From positions 1 through 64,000 of the forward strand of contig CAMASI010000006.1 of assembly GCA_945861065.1 (NCBI GenBank): 64,000 nucleotides of DNA. The letters run 5' to 3'. Shown here piece after piece: positions 53,922-62,636 of this stretch; within the stretch, counting starts at the first letter, position 1, and every line of letters starts with the position of its first letter. The stretch comes from Klebsiella pneumoniae (GTDB lineage: Bacteria; Myxococcota_A; UBA796; GCA-2862545). Below the pieces are notes generated by a model, which did no database searches, had not been told where the DNA came from, and saw only the letters and a program-made list of their open reading frames with translations. The position numbers and the translations under genes are program-made.

Positions 53922-55466
53922 TCAGCCGCCGTCATCCCCTTCGGAGTGGCCGGGAGGGTCTGCCATTGTGGCGAGGCGAGATCTGCCCCAGACCGGTTCA
54001 AGCAGTAGCCCATGGCGGTCAGCCGCCTGCCGAAGGCGCTTTCCCAGCCCGCGTCGACGGTCCAGCAACGACGCGTCATCCCAACGATTGACGCGTTCGG
54101 CCGAGTCGTCTGCCAAGTGAAATAGTGCGTCGTGCTCAGGGACCCCATGGAAGGACCACAACTTGAAGTCCTTTGTTCGCAGGCCGATCATTGTAGGTGT
54201 TTCTGGGTACGCCTTTTCGAAGAAATACTCGTACAACCACTCCGTACGCCATTTGACGGGTTCCACGGCCAATAGCGGGACCAAGGACTTTCCCGACATC
54301 GGTTCGGGGGGGGTCAGGCCGCCGATTTCCAGCAACGTAGGGGCGAGGTCGAGGTTGAGCACCATCTCCTCGGGCTGTCGGCCCGGTTGTTTCACGACAG
54401 GGCTTCGAACGAGCAGCGGGACGCGGATGGACTCTTCGTAGAAACAACGTTTGTCCAGAACACCCCGCTCACCCATCATGAACCCGTTGTCCGACGTGAA
54501 CAACACAGTGGTCTCGTCCAGCCGTCCAGACGCAGCCAGCGCCTCCATCACCCGCCCCACGGATTCATCTACCGCAAGAAGGGTGCGATGATAGTCCAGG
54601 TACCAACTAGCGAAATTTGGCCACCTTCCGCCGTAGGGGGCATGCGCCGAAAACTCTCCAGCGCTGAGGTCGCGGAGCCACCGAGGCAGATCCGCCAAGT
54701 CCTTTTCGCTTGGAGGCTTGGGTGTCGCGGCCCCTTTGAAGGCGTCGCGGTGTCGTTCAGCAGGTTCGTGCGGCGCATGTGCCGCTTTGTGTGACAGGAC
54801 CAGCGCGAAACGTTCGTCCTTGGGAACACGCTTGAGCCATTCCACCGCGAAGTCAGTCAGCAGGTCCGTAATGTAGCCGGCGACGGGGGTCCGGACGCCA
54901 TTGACGTCCAGCGCACGGTCTTCCAGGGGGAGGCGGTCAGGGCCCGGGTAAAGGTATTGACCCTGGCCTCGAAAGGCGACCCAGTGGTCAAAGCCCGGTC
55001 GTTGGGTGAGTTTGTCCCCACCCAGATGCCACTTGCCTACAAACGCCGTCTTGAACCCCGCCCGTTGGAGCAGTCGTGGCCAAGTCACCGCGTCCTCTGC
55101 GAGGTCGTCCCGGTTGCCTAGAACACCGTGTTCATGCGCATACAGCCCCGTCCACATCGTTGCACGGCTCGGACAACACAATGACGTGGTGACGAAGCTG
55201 TTGGCGAACGCAATCCCCTCCCGCGCAAGGCGGTCGAGGTTGGGCGTCGTAAGGAATGGGTGACCCATAAAGCCGAACGAGTCGAATCGTTGGTCGTCCG
55301 TCACAATGACAACGAGGTCGCGTGGCCGAGCGCCATTAAGCTTCGGTTCGAAAGGGTCCGGAGGCGGTGGCGGCGGTGGCGGCGGTTGGGCACAAGCGGC
55401 GAGGCCGAGAGCGGCTGACGCGAGTAGGCTTCGGCGGGTGGTCAAAGATGTCCCGGGAACCAACAA
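53922..55466 (-). CDS. Type I sulfatase, Tat-type lipoprotein
   Basis: The protein (514 residues) has a leader with twin Arg (TTRRSLLASAALGLAAC, lipobox Cys25), then a run of nine Pro. The catalytic signature is TTSLCCPSRATMWTG with Cys97 in C-x-P-S-R, the residue converted to formylglycine; the metal Asp pair is in VVIVTDDQRFDS, and GKWHLGGDKL and TSDNGFMMGERGVLDKRCFY complete the site. It hydrolyses sulfate esters of a polysaccharide or other organic sulfate in the envelope. The start is TTG at 55466; a downstream TTG before TTRRS is an alternative. No anaerobic/FGE maturase gene is in the window. Confidence 0.88.
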   Translation of the reverse strand: MLVPGTSLTTRRSLLASAALGLAACAQPPPPPPPPPDPFEPKLNGARPRDLVVIVTDDQRFDSFGFMGHPFLTTPNLDRLAREGIAFANSFVTTSLCCPSRATMWTGLYAHEHGVLGNRDDLAEDAVTWPRLLQRAGFKTAFVGKWHLGGDKLTQRPGFDHWVAFRGQGQYLYPGPDRLPLEDRALDVNGVRTPVAGYITDLLTDFAVEWLKRVPKDERFALVLSHKAAHAPHEPAERHRDAFKGAATPKPPSEKDLADLPRWLRDLSAGEFSAHAPYGGRWPNFASWYLDYHRTLLAVDESVGRVMEALAASGRLDETTVLFTSDNGFMMGERGVLDKRCFYEESIRVPLLVRSPVVKQPGRQPEEMVLNLDLAPTLLEIGGLTPPEPMSGKSLVPLLAVEPVKWRTEWLYEYFFEKAYPETPTMIGLRTKDFKLWSFHGVPEHDALFHLADDSAERVNRWDDASLLDRRRGLGKRLRQAADRHGLLLEPVWGRSRLATMADPPGHSEGDDGG

Positions 55467-55534
55467 CAGCTAACCAGTCCTTTCCGCTGGTTTCGACCTG
55501 CGGGTCCAAATCCCGCACCCACTGCGGAGTTCCG

Positions 55535-56437
55535 ATGCGCCTGTTCACACTTGTCCCGCTCGCCACTGCTTGCGCCCCCACCGATGTAGACGCCTTCCTT
55601 GCGGCGCTACCCGACGAGCGCTTGTTGGTGTCGATGCCCACCGCCAGCCCAACGCTCAGGGTCGGCGAGCCCAGCGAAACCCATGCCGTCACTGCGGAGG
55701 TCTCAGGAAGTATGAACCTGCTGATCGAGACCGTTCTTGCCGGTGTGCAGGGCGTGACCGCCTTTGATCCGACTTGGACGGATGACGCCCATACGCAGGT
55801 GCAGTGGGGCCCATGGTCCGATGACGGGGTCGACGGCAGGCTCTTCGCCGTTGATGAAGGTGCAGGAACCTACACATGGGGTATCGACGCCAAACCAACG
55901 GGGGCCGATGATGAAGCGTGGGTGACCATCGTTGCAGGAGAGTCCACACCTTCGCCGGACGGGGAGTTGGGCACCGGAACCTTCGCCCTGGATTTCGACG
56001 CCATTGGGACCGTCGACGCCGCAGAACTGGCGACGGGCCAGTTTGTGACCACGTACGACAGCACCGCTGGCACGACCACGGTCAGCGCTATCCTGGTCGG
56101 ATTTACGGAGGACGGGTCCAGCGAGCCTGCGGACGCGGCGTACGACTGGGAGCAAACCGATGCCGGTGGTACGATGGACCTCGCCCTCTTGGCAGACGCC
56201 GGCGTCGGCCCGTACCCTGAGCTGATTGTCCTACGGTCGCGGTGGTCCACGACTGGGGAGGGACGAGGCGACGCGCTCGTGACCGGCGGGGACCTCGGCG
56301 CGCTCGTTGTCACAACCACCGACTGCTGGGACGCGAGTTTCTCGACGACCTATTGGGAAGACAACGCGACGCTCACCGCCGAAGGCGATTCGGCGTCTTG
56401 CGCCTTCCCCACTGCACAGTTCGATCCAGACTTCTAG
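55535..56437 (+). CDS. Lipoprotein of unknown function, beta-rich
   Basis: ATG 55535 (GGAG upstream) gives 300 residues with a lipobox (FTLVPLATAC, Cys13). The body is Ala/Asp/Gly/Thr-rich with strand-like segments (HTQVQWGPWSDDGVDGRLFA; AGTYTWGIDAKPTGADDEAW; GTTTVSAILVGFTEDGS) and a late Cys pair (DCWDASF, SCAFP). Composition and size resemble the many accessory surface lipoproteins in this window, but no fold can be named. It is divergent from the sulfatase and convergent with the next small gene. Confidence 0.6.
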   Translation: MRLFTLVPLATACAPTDVDAFLAALPDERLLVSMPTASPTLRVGEPSETHAVTAEVSGSMNLLIETVLAGVQGVTAFDPTWTDDAHTQVQWGPWSDDGVDGRLFAVDEGAGTYTWGIDAKPTGADDEAWVTIVAGESTPSPDGELGTGTFALDFDAIGTVDAAELATGQFVTTYDSTAGTTTVSAILVGFTEDGSSEPADAAYDWEQTDAGGTMDLALLADAGVGPYPELIVLRSRWSTTGEGRGDALVTGGDLGALVVTTTDCWDASFSTTYWEDNATLTAEGDSASCAFPTAQFDPDF

Positions 56438-56442
56438 ACCGG

Positions 56443-56754
56443 TCAGGGTGCGGGCTGCCCAAGTTGGGGCGGCAGCGGGAAGTCCGGCATCGGGAAGTCC
56501 GGCATCGGAGGTGTTGGTGGTTCCTCAACGAGCGCATCGGCCACGACCCAGCCGTAGCTGTCGCCCTTCTTGACGCGTACGAGAGCCCCATCGTCGAGAA
56601 TCACGATCAGGATTTCGCCGGTGCCCAGCATTGGCCCTGGCACCGTTGCGTCAGCGAACCGAATTGTGGGCACGTCCCGGGCGGCGTACCTGACGGAGCC
56701 CGCTGGAATCTCAGCCCACGCGAGGCTGGTGAGGATCAAGAAATAGGCGATCAT
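56443..56754 (-). CDS. Small exported SH3-like protein
   Basis: The product (103 residues) has a signal peptide (IAYFLILTSLAWA). The mature part is about 60 residues with SH3-like strand composition (IRFADATVPGPMLGTGEILI; VKKGDSYGWVVADALV) and a Pro-rich tail with the repeat PMPDFP. The tail DNA has a tandem 15-bp repeat (CGGGAAGTCCGGCAT type, about 56477-56510). A cell-envelope or peptidoglycan-associated role is possible. It lies eight bases after the upstream gene stop. Confidence 0.5.
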   Translation of the reverse strand: MIAYFLILTSLAWAEIPAGSVRYAARDVPTIRFADATVPGPMLGTGEILIVILDDGALVRVKKGDSYGWVVADALVEEPPTPPMPDFPMPDFPLPPQLGQPAP

Positions 56755-56762
56755 GCGCCCGG

Positions 56763-57077
56763 CTAATCCTTCGGCTTTGGCGGGTCGATGGCGTCCGCCA
56801 ACGGTTTGAGTCGAATACTGACCTCTAAGGAATGGCTCCGTGCCAGGTTCAGCAACTCCTCCTTCAGTTTCAGCTCCTCAAGGTAGGTTCGGACCTCACG
56901 CGCGATGAGCTTGACGGCTTCCGTCTTGTAGCGGTCCCCTGTGTCCAGGAGACCCCCCAGCAACGCACTGGTATCTTCCGCCAAGTCCTTTCGATCGAGT
57001 AGGCGTTTGGCCATCCGGCGCAAGCGGCCTCCGCCTTCGGGCTCGTCACCGTCCGACTTGGGTCCTTCGTCATTCAT
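56763..57077 (-). CDS. Small helical protein downstream of murG
   Basis: ATG 57077 overlaps the murG stop by four bases and follows GGAGGT. The 104-residue product is acidic then highly helical (LRRMAKRLLDRKDLAEDTSA; KTEAVKLIAREVRTYLEELK; LKEELLNLARSHSLEVSIRL), like phasin- or coiled-coil-type accessory proteins. Its tight coupling to murG, a peptidoglycan glycosyltransferase, suggests a cell-wall or membrane role; no domain is recognised. Confidence 0.55.
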   Translation of the reverse strand: MNDEGPKSDGDEPEGGGRLRRMAKRLLDRKDLAEDTSALLGGLLDTGDRYKTEAVKLIAREVRTYLEELKLKEELLNLARSHSLEVSIRLKPLADAIDPPKPKD

Positions 57078-58165
57078 CGCTGACCTCCCCACAGGGTTTG
57101 AACATAGTCCGCCGCAGCACTCGCAGCGTCGAGCCTCCTGAGCGCCAACGCGCGCGCCCCCATCGACTTGCGCACCGCGCCATCCGCCATCAAGCGTGCG
57201 ACCCGTGACGCCGCCTGATTTACGTCCCAGCCCGCTTCCACGAGCACCTCCGCGGCACCCGCTTGCTCCAGGCCGCGGGCATTCTCTTCTTGGTGGTTCT
57301 CGGTGACGTGCGGACTCGGAATTAACAAGCTCGGAAGTCCTACTGCGCACAACTCGGCCAACGTGGATGAGCCTGCCCGGCACACGACGAGGTCCGCCGC
57401 GGCGTAGGCCATCGCCATCTGGTCCTCGTAGCCCACAAGACAAACGCCGGCGGGTGGCTCGCCAAGCGCTGCGGTAGCCTCTTGTAGGTATTTCGGACCA
57501 CACAAGTGGAGCACCTGGAAGGAACGGTCCGGGTCCTTGGCCACCCGAACGGCCAGTTCATTGAGGCGGGCAGCCCCTAACGAGCCGCCAACGAACAGGA
57601 CCGTCGGCGCATCGGGTCGCAAACCATACCGCTGCGCCGCTGCCAGCCGATCTCCGCTGAGCAACGCGCCATCCACGGGCACGCCGACCACCTTCTTTGG
57701 CGCCGAACCGGGCAAACGGGCAGCCGTCTGCGCATAGGTCAGCAACACGAGCTGAGCGACCCGAGCGCACAAGCGGTTGGCCATGCCTGGCACAACGTTG
57801 GCCTCGTGCACAGCCCGCGGGATGCGCAGTGTCCATGCGGCAAGCACAGCGGGTGCGGAGATGTACCCACCGACGCCCAGCACCGCATCCACGCCATCGG
57901 CCTGAAGCTGCCGACGTGTCCGCAAGACTGATGTGGCCAACGCCAAGGCAAAAGACACGCGCCCCAGGATTCCTGCACGAGGGTACTGCGGTGCGGAGAT
58001 GGGGCGAAACGGGAAGCCGCGCAAAGGGACCACGCGCCCTTCCAGACGCTCGGCGTCGCCGTAATAGCGCACGTCGTGCCCTCGATCGCGCAGCTCAGTG
58101 GCGATGGCCAACGCCGGGTACACGTGCCCGCCCGTCCCACCACCCGCAACGGCAACCACCGCCAT
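57074..58165 (-). CDS. murG: UDP-N-acetylglucosamine--undecaprenyl-PP-MurNAc-pentapeptide transferase
   Basis: MurG (363 residues) makes lipid II by adding GlcNAc to lipid I at the inner face of the membrane. ATG 58165 follows AGGAGG by five bases. Motifs: GGGTGGHVYPALAIATELRD at 8-27 (G-loop), GVGGYISAPAVLAAW, VHEANVVPGMANR (family HEQN), VGGSLGAARLNELA and SSLAEL-like CRAGSSTLAELCAVGLPSLL. The usual dcw genes are not beside it: downstream is a small gene and upstream a divergent membrane protein. Confidence 0.94.
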   Translation of the reverse strand: MAVVAVAGGGTGGHVYPALAIATELRDRGHDVRYYGDAERLEGRVVPLRGFPFRPISAPQYPRAGILGRVSFALALATSVLRTRRQLQADGVDAVLGVGGYISAPAVLAAWTLRIPRAVHEANVVPGMANRLCARVAQLVLLTYAQTAARLPGSAPKKVVGVPVDGALLSGDRLAAAQRYGLRPDAPTVLFVGGSLGAARLNELAVRVAKDPDRSFQVLHLCGPKYLQEATAALGEPPAGVCLVGYEDQMAMAYAAADLVVCRAGSSTLAELCAVGLPSLLIPSPHVTENHQEENARGLEQAGAAEVLVEAGWDVNQAASRVARLMADGAVRKSMGARALALRRLDAASAAADYVQTLWGGQR

Positions 58166-58223
58166 CGTTCCTCCTAGCGACCCGAATACTGGTATCGAGG
58201 CGGCAGGCCAGCTACCCGCGACT

Positions 58224-60092
58224 GTGCGGAATCGCATCCAACAGCTTCGCGAAAGGTTTGGTCCCGAGGCGCCAGCGGTGCTGGTGTTGTTTGTATTCGC
58301 AACGGTTGCGCTTGGGCATGCGTGGTTCCGGTTTCCGAATTTCATCGTCGACGAAGCTCTTGTCACGTTCCGATACGCCGAGCGCTTTGGCGAAGGCCGC
58401 GGCCTGACGTGGACACCCGGCCCGCCGGTCGAAGGCTACAGCAACCTGTTGTGGGTACTGATCTTGGCGGCCGCCCACGCCGTCGGAATCTCGCCCGAAA
58501 CCGCGGCGCGTGGCCTCGGCATGGCAGGCCTTCTTGCCCTTGTCGTGCTGCTCACTGTCGACCCAATTCGGTTCCAAGTCCAATCCAAAAGGTTGTGGGC
58601 CGGCGCCGCAGCAGCGGGCACGGGAGGATTCGCGATGTGGTCGATGGGCGGCCTCGAGAACACCGTGGTCGCCGCCCTGGTTGTAGGTGCCCTCGTCGTG
58701 ATTGAACGGGCTGCGGTGCTGCCGAATGGGGCAAATGGATTCGCGCTCATCCTCGGGGCGTTGGTTGCCATTCGTTCCGACGGCTTTGTCCTCGCCGGCG
58801 CCCTCCTCGGTTTCGCTTCCTTGCGTTCTCGCTCGATCCGGCCCTGGTTTGTGGCGGCCGCGACCGTGGTCGGCGTCACCACCGTCATCCAAATCCACCG
58901 GCAGTTTCAGTACGGCGAGAGTGTCGCGACGCTCTTGCGGTTCGTAGCCACGCTCACGACCGAACGGAGCACGACGGGAATGGCGTGGCTCTCAACAGGC
59001 ATCGTCGCGCACGGCGCGCTTTTCGCGGGCGGGTTCATGGCGCTTTGGCCAGTGGCCAGCCGACCCACCGCCTCTGCTGCGTTGGGTGTCGCGGCGATTT
59101 GGTGCGCGTTCATGAGCCTCGCAGGCGGAGACTCCAACGGCGGTTGGTTTCAAATGCTGCCCGCACTCGGCGCAGTCCTGTACGCGGCCTCCGCTGGCCT
59201 GGCGGAGATGTCACGCCCCCTTCCGTGGTGGATCGGCGTGCTCGCGCTCTCAGCCCATCTTCCTCTGGCGAACACGACATTCAACGCCTTCGACGGGAAT
59301 CAGCAAGCGCCAGACGAACGGCGCGCGCGACCCATCGCAACGGCCATGAAGGCGGCGTGGGGCAATCTCGATCCATTGCTCGCGGTCGACGAAGCAGGCG
59401 CCCTGCCCTACTACACTGGCTTTCGCGCCCTCGACATGCAGGGCAACAACGACGCGACGATTCGGCAATACCGGCTCGATACACATGGCGACGACCCTGA
59501 TGGAGAGCACGTGATAATCGCAGATCACGTGTGGGGCGCTGAGCCGGACCTGGTGGCGTGGAATGGTGCGCTTGGCGACCTGAGTCCGGTCCACGGTACG
59601 GGGGAGCTCTCACGAAAGCCTGGGTTTGATCGGAGGTACACACCAATTCGGGTGGGCGCACTCTTCCGCGGCGGGTGGGTCTCGGGCTGGTATTTCGTTC
59701 GGCGCGATTCGGGCCCGCTAGGGCTGACGAGGACCAAGGACCGCGTCGAAATTCCCGCATGGTTTTTCGCCTCCCCCGGGTCCAACCCCGCCATTTGGAG
59801 AAACGACCTGTTTGCCCCATTTGTTCAAGCCGAAAAACCCGGAAAGGCGACGGGTATTTCGTTGGCCATCGGTCATTGGCAGGTCAGCGCGGCGCCTTCT
59901 GCCATCGAGGTGCGCGTGCGTTGCGGAGCCGCCACGTCGCTTTGGGAAGAGTTCGTCTACGTTCGCCTCGACGCGCCAGGTCAAATCGACATCGAAGTAC
60001 GGGCTGAATCCCAGCTCCAGGTTCGGTCGGTCACGGTAGAGCGCGTCGAAGATCGTCCGGAACGCGTCACGGACACGGTGTGCTCACGCTAA
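58224..60092 (+). CDS. GT-C-type membrane protein, probable glycosyltransferase
   Basis: The protein has about 622 residues from GTG 58224; the start is uncertain because no strong ribosome binding site is seen. It has roughly ten hydrophobic segments and, after the first, the GT-C signature region NFIVDEALVTFRYAERFGEG followed by GLTWTPGPPVEGYSNLLWVL, with the acidic VDEA at the membrane border. This pattern is common in polyprenyl-phosphate-sugar-dependent transferases of the AftB/GT39-like group. The C-terminal 150 residues are soluble and periplasmic. It is divergent from murG. Confidence 0.7.
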   Translation: MRNRIQQLRERFGPEAPAVLVLFVFATVALGHAWFRFPNFIVDEALVTFRYAERFGEGRGLTWTPGPPVEGYSNLLWVLILAAAHAVGISPETAARGLGMAGLLALVVLLTVDPIRFQVQSKRLWAGAAAAGTGGFAMWSMGGLENTVVAALVVGALVVIERAAVLPNGANGFALILGALVAIRSDGFVLAGALLGFASLRSRSIRPWFVAAATVVGVTTVIQIHRQFQYGESVATLLRFVATLTTERSTTGMAWLSTGIVAHGALFAGGFMALWPVASRPTASAALGVAAIWCAFMSLAGGDSNGGWFQMLPALGAVLYAASAGLAEMSRPLPWWIGVLALSAHLPLANTTFNAFDGNQQAPDERRARPIATAMKAAWGNLDPLLAVDEAGALPYYTGFRALDMQGNNDATIRQYRLDTHGDDPDGEHVIIADHVWGAEPDLVAWNGALGDLSPVHGTGELSRKPGFDRRYTPIRVGALFRGGWVSGWYFVRRDSGPLGLTRTKDRVEIPAWFFASPGSNPAIWRNDLFAPFVQAEKPGKATGISLAIGHWQVSAAPSAIEVRVRCGAATSLWEEFVYVRLDAPGQIDIEVRAESQLQVRSVTVERVEDRPERVTDTVCSR

Positions 60093-62636
60093 GCACAATG
60101 AACGGAGGCGGTACAATGCCGCGAGGGCTTCTCGCGGCGTGAGTGAATCGGGGTCCAGGCCCTGCAGCGCCAAGAGGGCCGCATGTAGGGGGGGTGGCTC
60201 GGGCTCGGGCGAAAGGTCTGGAACAACACCAAATAGGGAGAGTTGGTTGCGTTCGTCGCGGGGTGCCGTGCGCTCGAAGCGTGCCAGCAACGCGCTCGCC
60301 CTCGCGACGACAGGCCCTGGCAATCCCGCCAAACGCGCACACTGAATTCCGTACGACCGACTTGCCCCTCCGGGCCGCAATCTGTGGGTGAATACAATTT
60401 CGCCCGCCGACTCGGTCACGGAAACATGGGCGTTGACGACGCCCGGAATCTGGTCCGCCAGCGCAGAAAGCTCGTGGTAATGCGTTGCGAACAACGCCCG
60501 GCACCGCACCCGATTGGCGAGGTCTTCCGCCACCGCCCAAGCAATCGACAGCCCGTCCCAGGTGGACGTTCCGCGTCCGATTTCGTCGAGTACCACCAAA
60601 CTCCTCGACGTCGCCTGGCCGAGAATAGACGCAGTTTCGCTCATTTCCACCATGAATGTGGACTGGCCACGCACCAGGTCGTCAGAGGCACCGACCCTGG
60701 TAAACACTCGGTCACACACGCCCACACGTGCGACCGCGGCCGGTACCCACGAACCCATTTGGGCAAGCACGGCCGTCAGCGCTACTTGTCGCAACACCGT
60801 CGATTTCCCGGCCATATTCGGGCCCGTCAACAACACGAGTTGGCGAGAGCAAGTGTCGAGCACAATGTCATTGGGCACAAAGGTGCCTTCCTCGAGGAAA
60901 GCCTCTACAACGGGATGACGTGAACCGCTGAGTTCCAGCCCCTCGCTACCGTCCACGACAGGTCGTACCCACCGTCGACGGCTGGCCACCTCTGCCAGCG
61001 CGCCGAGCGCATCCAGCGTCGCAATCGCACTCGCGAATTTCGCCAGTCGAGGCCCCTGCACAGCGACACGGTCTGCCAGGCGGTCGAAGTGAGCCCGCTC
61101 CAACGCCTTTCGCCGATCGTCGGCGGAAAGGACTTTCTCCTCCAGCTCTTTGAGCTCCGACGTGACGTAGCGCTCGCCGCTCGCCACCGTTTGACGGCGC
61201 GTCCAGGCAGCCGGCACTCGATCGACGTTGGCATTCGTGACCTCGATATAGAAACCGAACACGCGGTTTCTGCGGACCTTGAGGCTGTGGATACCGGTGG
61301 CGCGCTGCAGCCGGTCCTCCAGCGACGACAAGTCGCCCACACCCTCAGTTGCCAGGTTCACGAGGTCGTCCAACACCGGGTCGGCACCACGTGCGATCAC
61401 GCCTCCGTCCACCAACGACAGGGGCGGTTCTTCGACCAACCAGGTCCGAAGGTCGGCAAGTACGTCCTCGCAGCCGTCTGCCGGAAGGAGGGCGCACAGA
61501 ACCGGCACGGTGCCAACGGCAGACGCCAACACCGCGTACGTCTCGAGCGAACGTCGTAGCCCTGCCAGGTCTCTGGGAGTCGATGTGCCCTGCGACGTTC
61601 GCATGGCGATTCGATCGACGTCAGCTACGTCCTTGAGCGCGGTGCGGAGGTCCTCTCGCACGGCAGCGTCAACGACCAGCGCCTCGACCGAATCCTGCCG
61701 TGAACGAATCGCCTCCACGTCGATCAGGGGTGCGAGCAACCAATCGCGCAAGCGCCGGGCGCCAGGTGACGTTCGGGTGCGGTCGAGCAAGCCTAGCAGG
61801 CTGCCTTGCCTCCCTCCTCCGCGAAGCGAGCGGGTCAGTTCGAGATTCTGCCGCGTCGATTCGTCGAGCACCAAGTGGGCACCCGCGCCTGACCGATCGA
61901 CACGGCGAATCGGGACTGGCTTTCGCAACATTTCGGCGCCGTAGCGAAGGACTGCGCCCGCCGCACGAGCCGCGACGCCTCCACCCAACACCAAACCGGC
62001 AGCTTTCAGCGTCGCCGCCCCTTCTTCCGGATCCCAGCCGATGGGGTCTGCTGGTGCCTTGGGAATCGCCTTCAACGCGCGCTCCACAACCTGACCGAGC
62101 CTTCCCGGTCCGGTCAGCGCCTCGCGAGGTTCCATACGCCAAAGGGCGGCAGCAGCGTCGTCGGCGTCGGAGGCCTCCTCCAACCGGAGGTCTCCCGTGG
62201 AGACGTCCAAGAAAGCGAGGCCGAGGCCCTCCGGCCCGGCGCACACAGCGACAAGCCAGTGAAACACACCCCCCTCAAGGGCCGTCGGATCCCAGGGCAC
62301 GCCCGGAGTGACGAAACGGGTGATGGCCCTCGCGACCAGACCTCGCGACGCCGACGCCGCCTCCGTCTGCTCGGCCAACGCCACCCGGTAGCCAGCGGCC
62401 ACCAACTTCTCGATGTACGGCGAAACCGAGTGGTAGGGCACCCCCGCCATGGGAATTGGATCGTCGTCGTTCTTGTTGCGGGTGGTCAGCGTGAGATCGA
62501 GGGTTTCCGCGGCGATCACCGCATCTGCGAAGAACAGCTCGTAAAAGTCGCCCATCCGGTACAACAACAGGGCGTCGCCCACCGTCGCCTTCAGGCCCAA
62601 GTACTGCTGGAACATGGGCGTGTCGGACGCGCTCAT
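60084..62636 (-). CDS. mutS: DNA mismatch repair protein MutS
   Basis: The protein (850 residues, normal length) starts at ATG 62636, overlapping the rsmB stop (ATGA). Domains are complete: mismatch-binding GDFYELFFADAV with Phe31-x-Glu33, connector and lever domains, clamp (GFYIEVTNANVDRVPAAWTR), and the ATPase with TGPNMAGKSTVLRQVALTAV, DLVRGQSTFMVEMSETASIL, LVVLDEIGRGTSTWDGLSIA and ALFATHYHEL. The C-terminus ends at the family's helix-turn-helix and dimer part. Its 3' end overlaps the convergent GT-C gene by nine bases. Confidence 0.96.
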   Translation of the reverse strand: MSASDTPMFQQYLGLKATVGDALLLYRMGDFYELFFADAVIAAETLDLTLTTRNKNDDDPIPMAGVPYHSVSPYIEKLVAAGYRVALAEQTEAASASRGLVARAITRFVTPGVPWDPTALEGGVFHWLVAVCAGPEGLGLAFLDVSTGDLRLEEASDADDAAAALWRMEPREALTGPGRLGQVVERALKAIPKAPADPIGWDPEEGAATLKAAGLVLGGGVAARAAGAVLRYGAEMLRKPVPIRRVDRSGAGAHLVLDESTRQNLELTRSLRGGGRQGSLLGLLDRTRTSPGARRLRDWLLAPLIDVEAIRSRQDSVEALVVDAAVREDLRTALKDVADVDRIAMRTSQGTSTPRDLAGLRRSLETYAVLASAVGTVPVLCALLPADGCEDVLADLRTWLVEEPPLSLVDGGVIARGADPVLDDLVNLATEGVGDLSSLEDRLQRATGIHSLKVRRNRVFGFYIEVTNANVDRVPAAWTRRQTVASGERYVTSELKELEEKVLSADDRRKALERAHFDRLADRVAVQGPRLAKFASAIATLDALGALAEVASRRRWVRPVVDGSEGLELSGSRHPVVEAFLEEGTFVPNDIVLDTCSRQLVLLTGPNMAGKSTVLRQVALTAVLAQMGSWVPAAVARVGVCDRVFTRVGASDDLVRGQSTFMVEMSETASILGQATSRSLVVLDEIGRGTSTWDGLSIAWAVAEDLANRVRCRALFATHYHELSALADQIPGVVNAHVSVTESAGEIVFTHRLRPGGASRSYGIQCARLAGLPGPVVARASALLARFERTAPRDERNQLSLFGVVPDLSPEPEPPPLHAALLALQGLDPDSLTPREALAALYRLRSLCLA

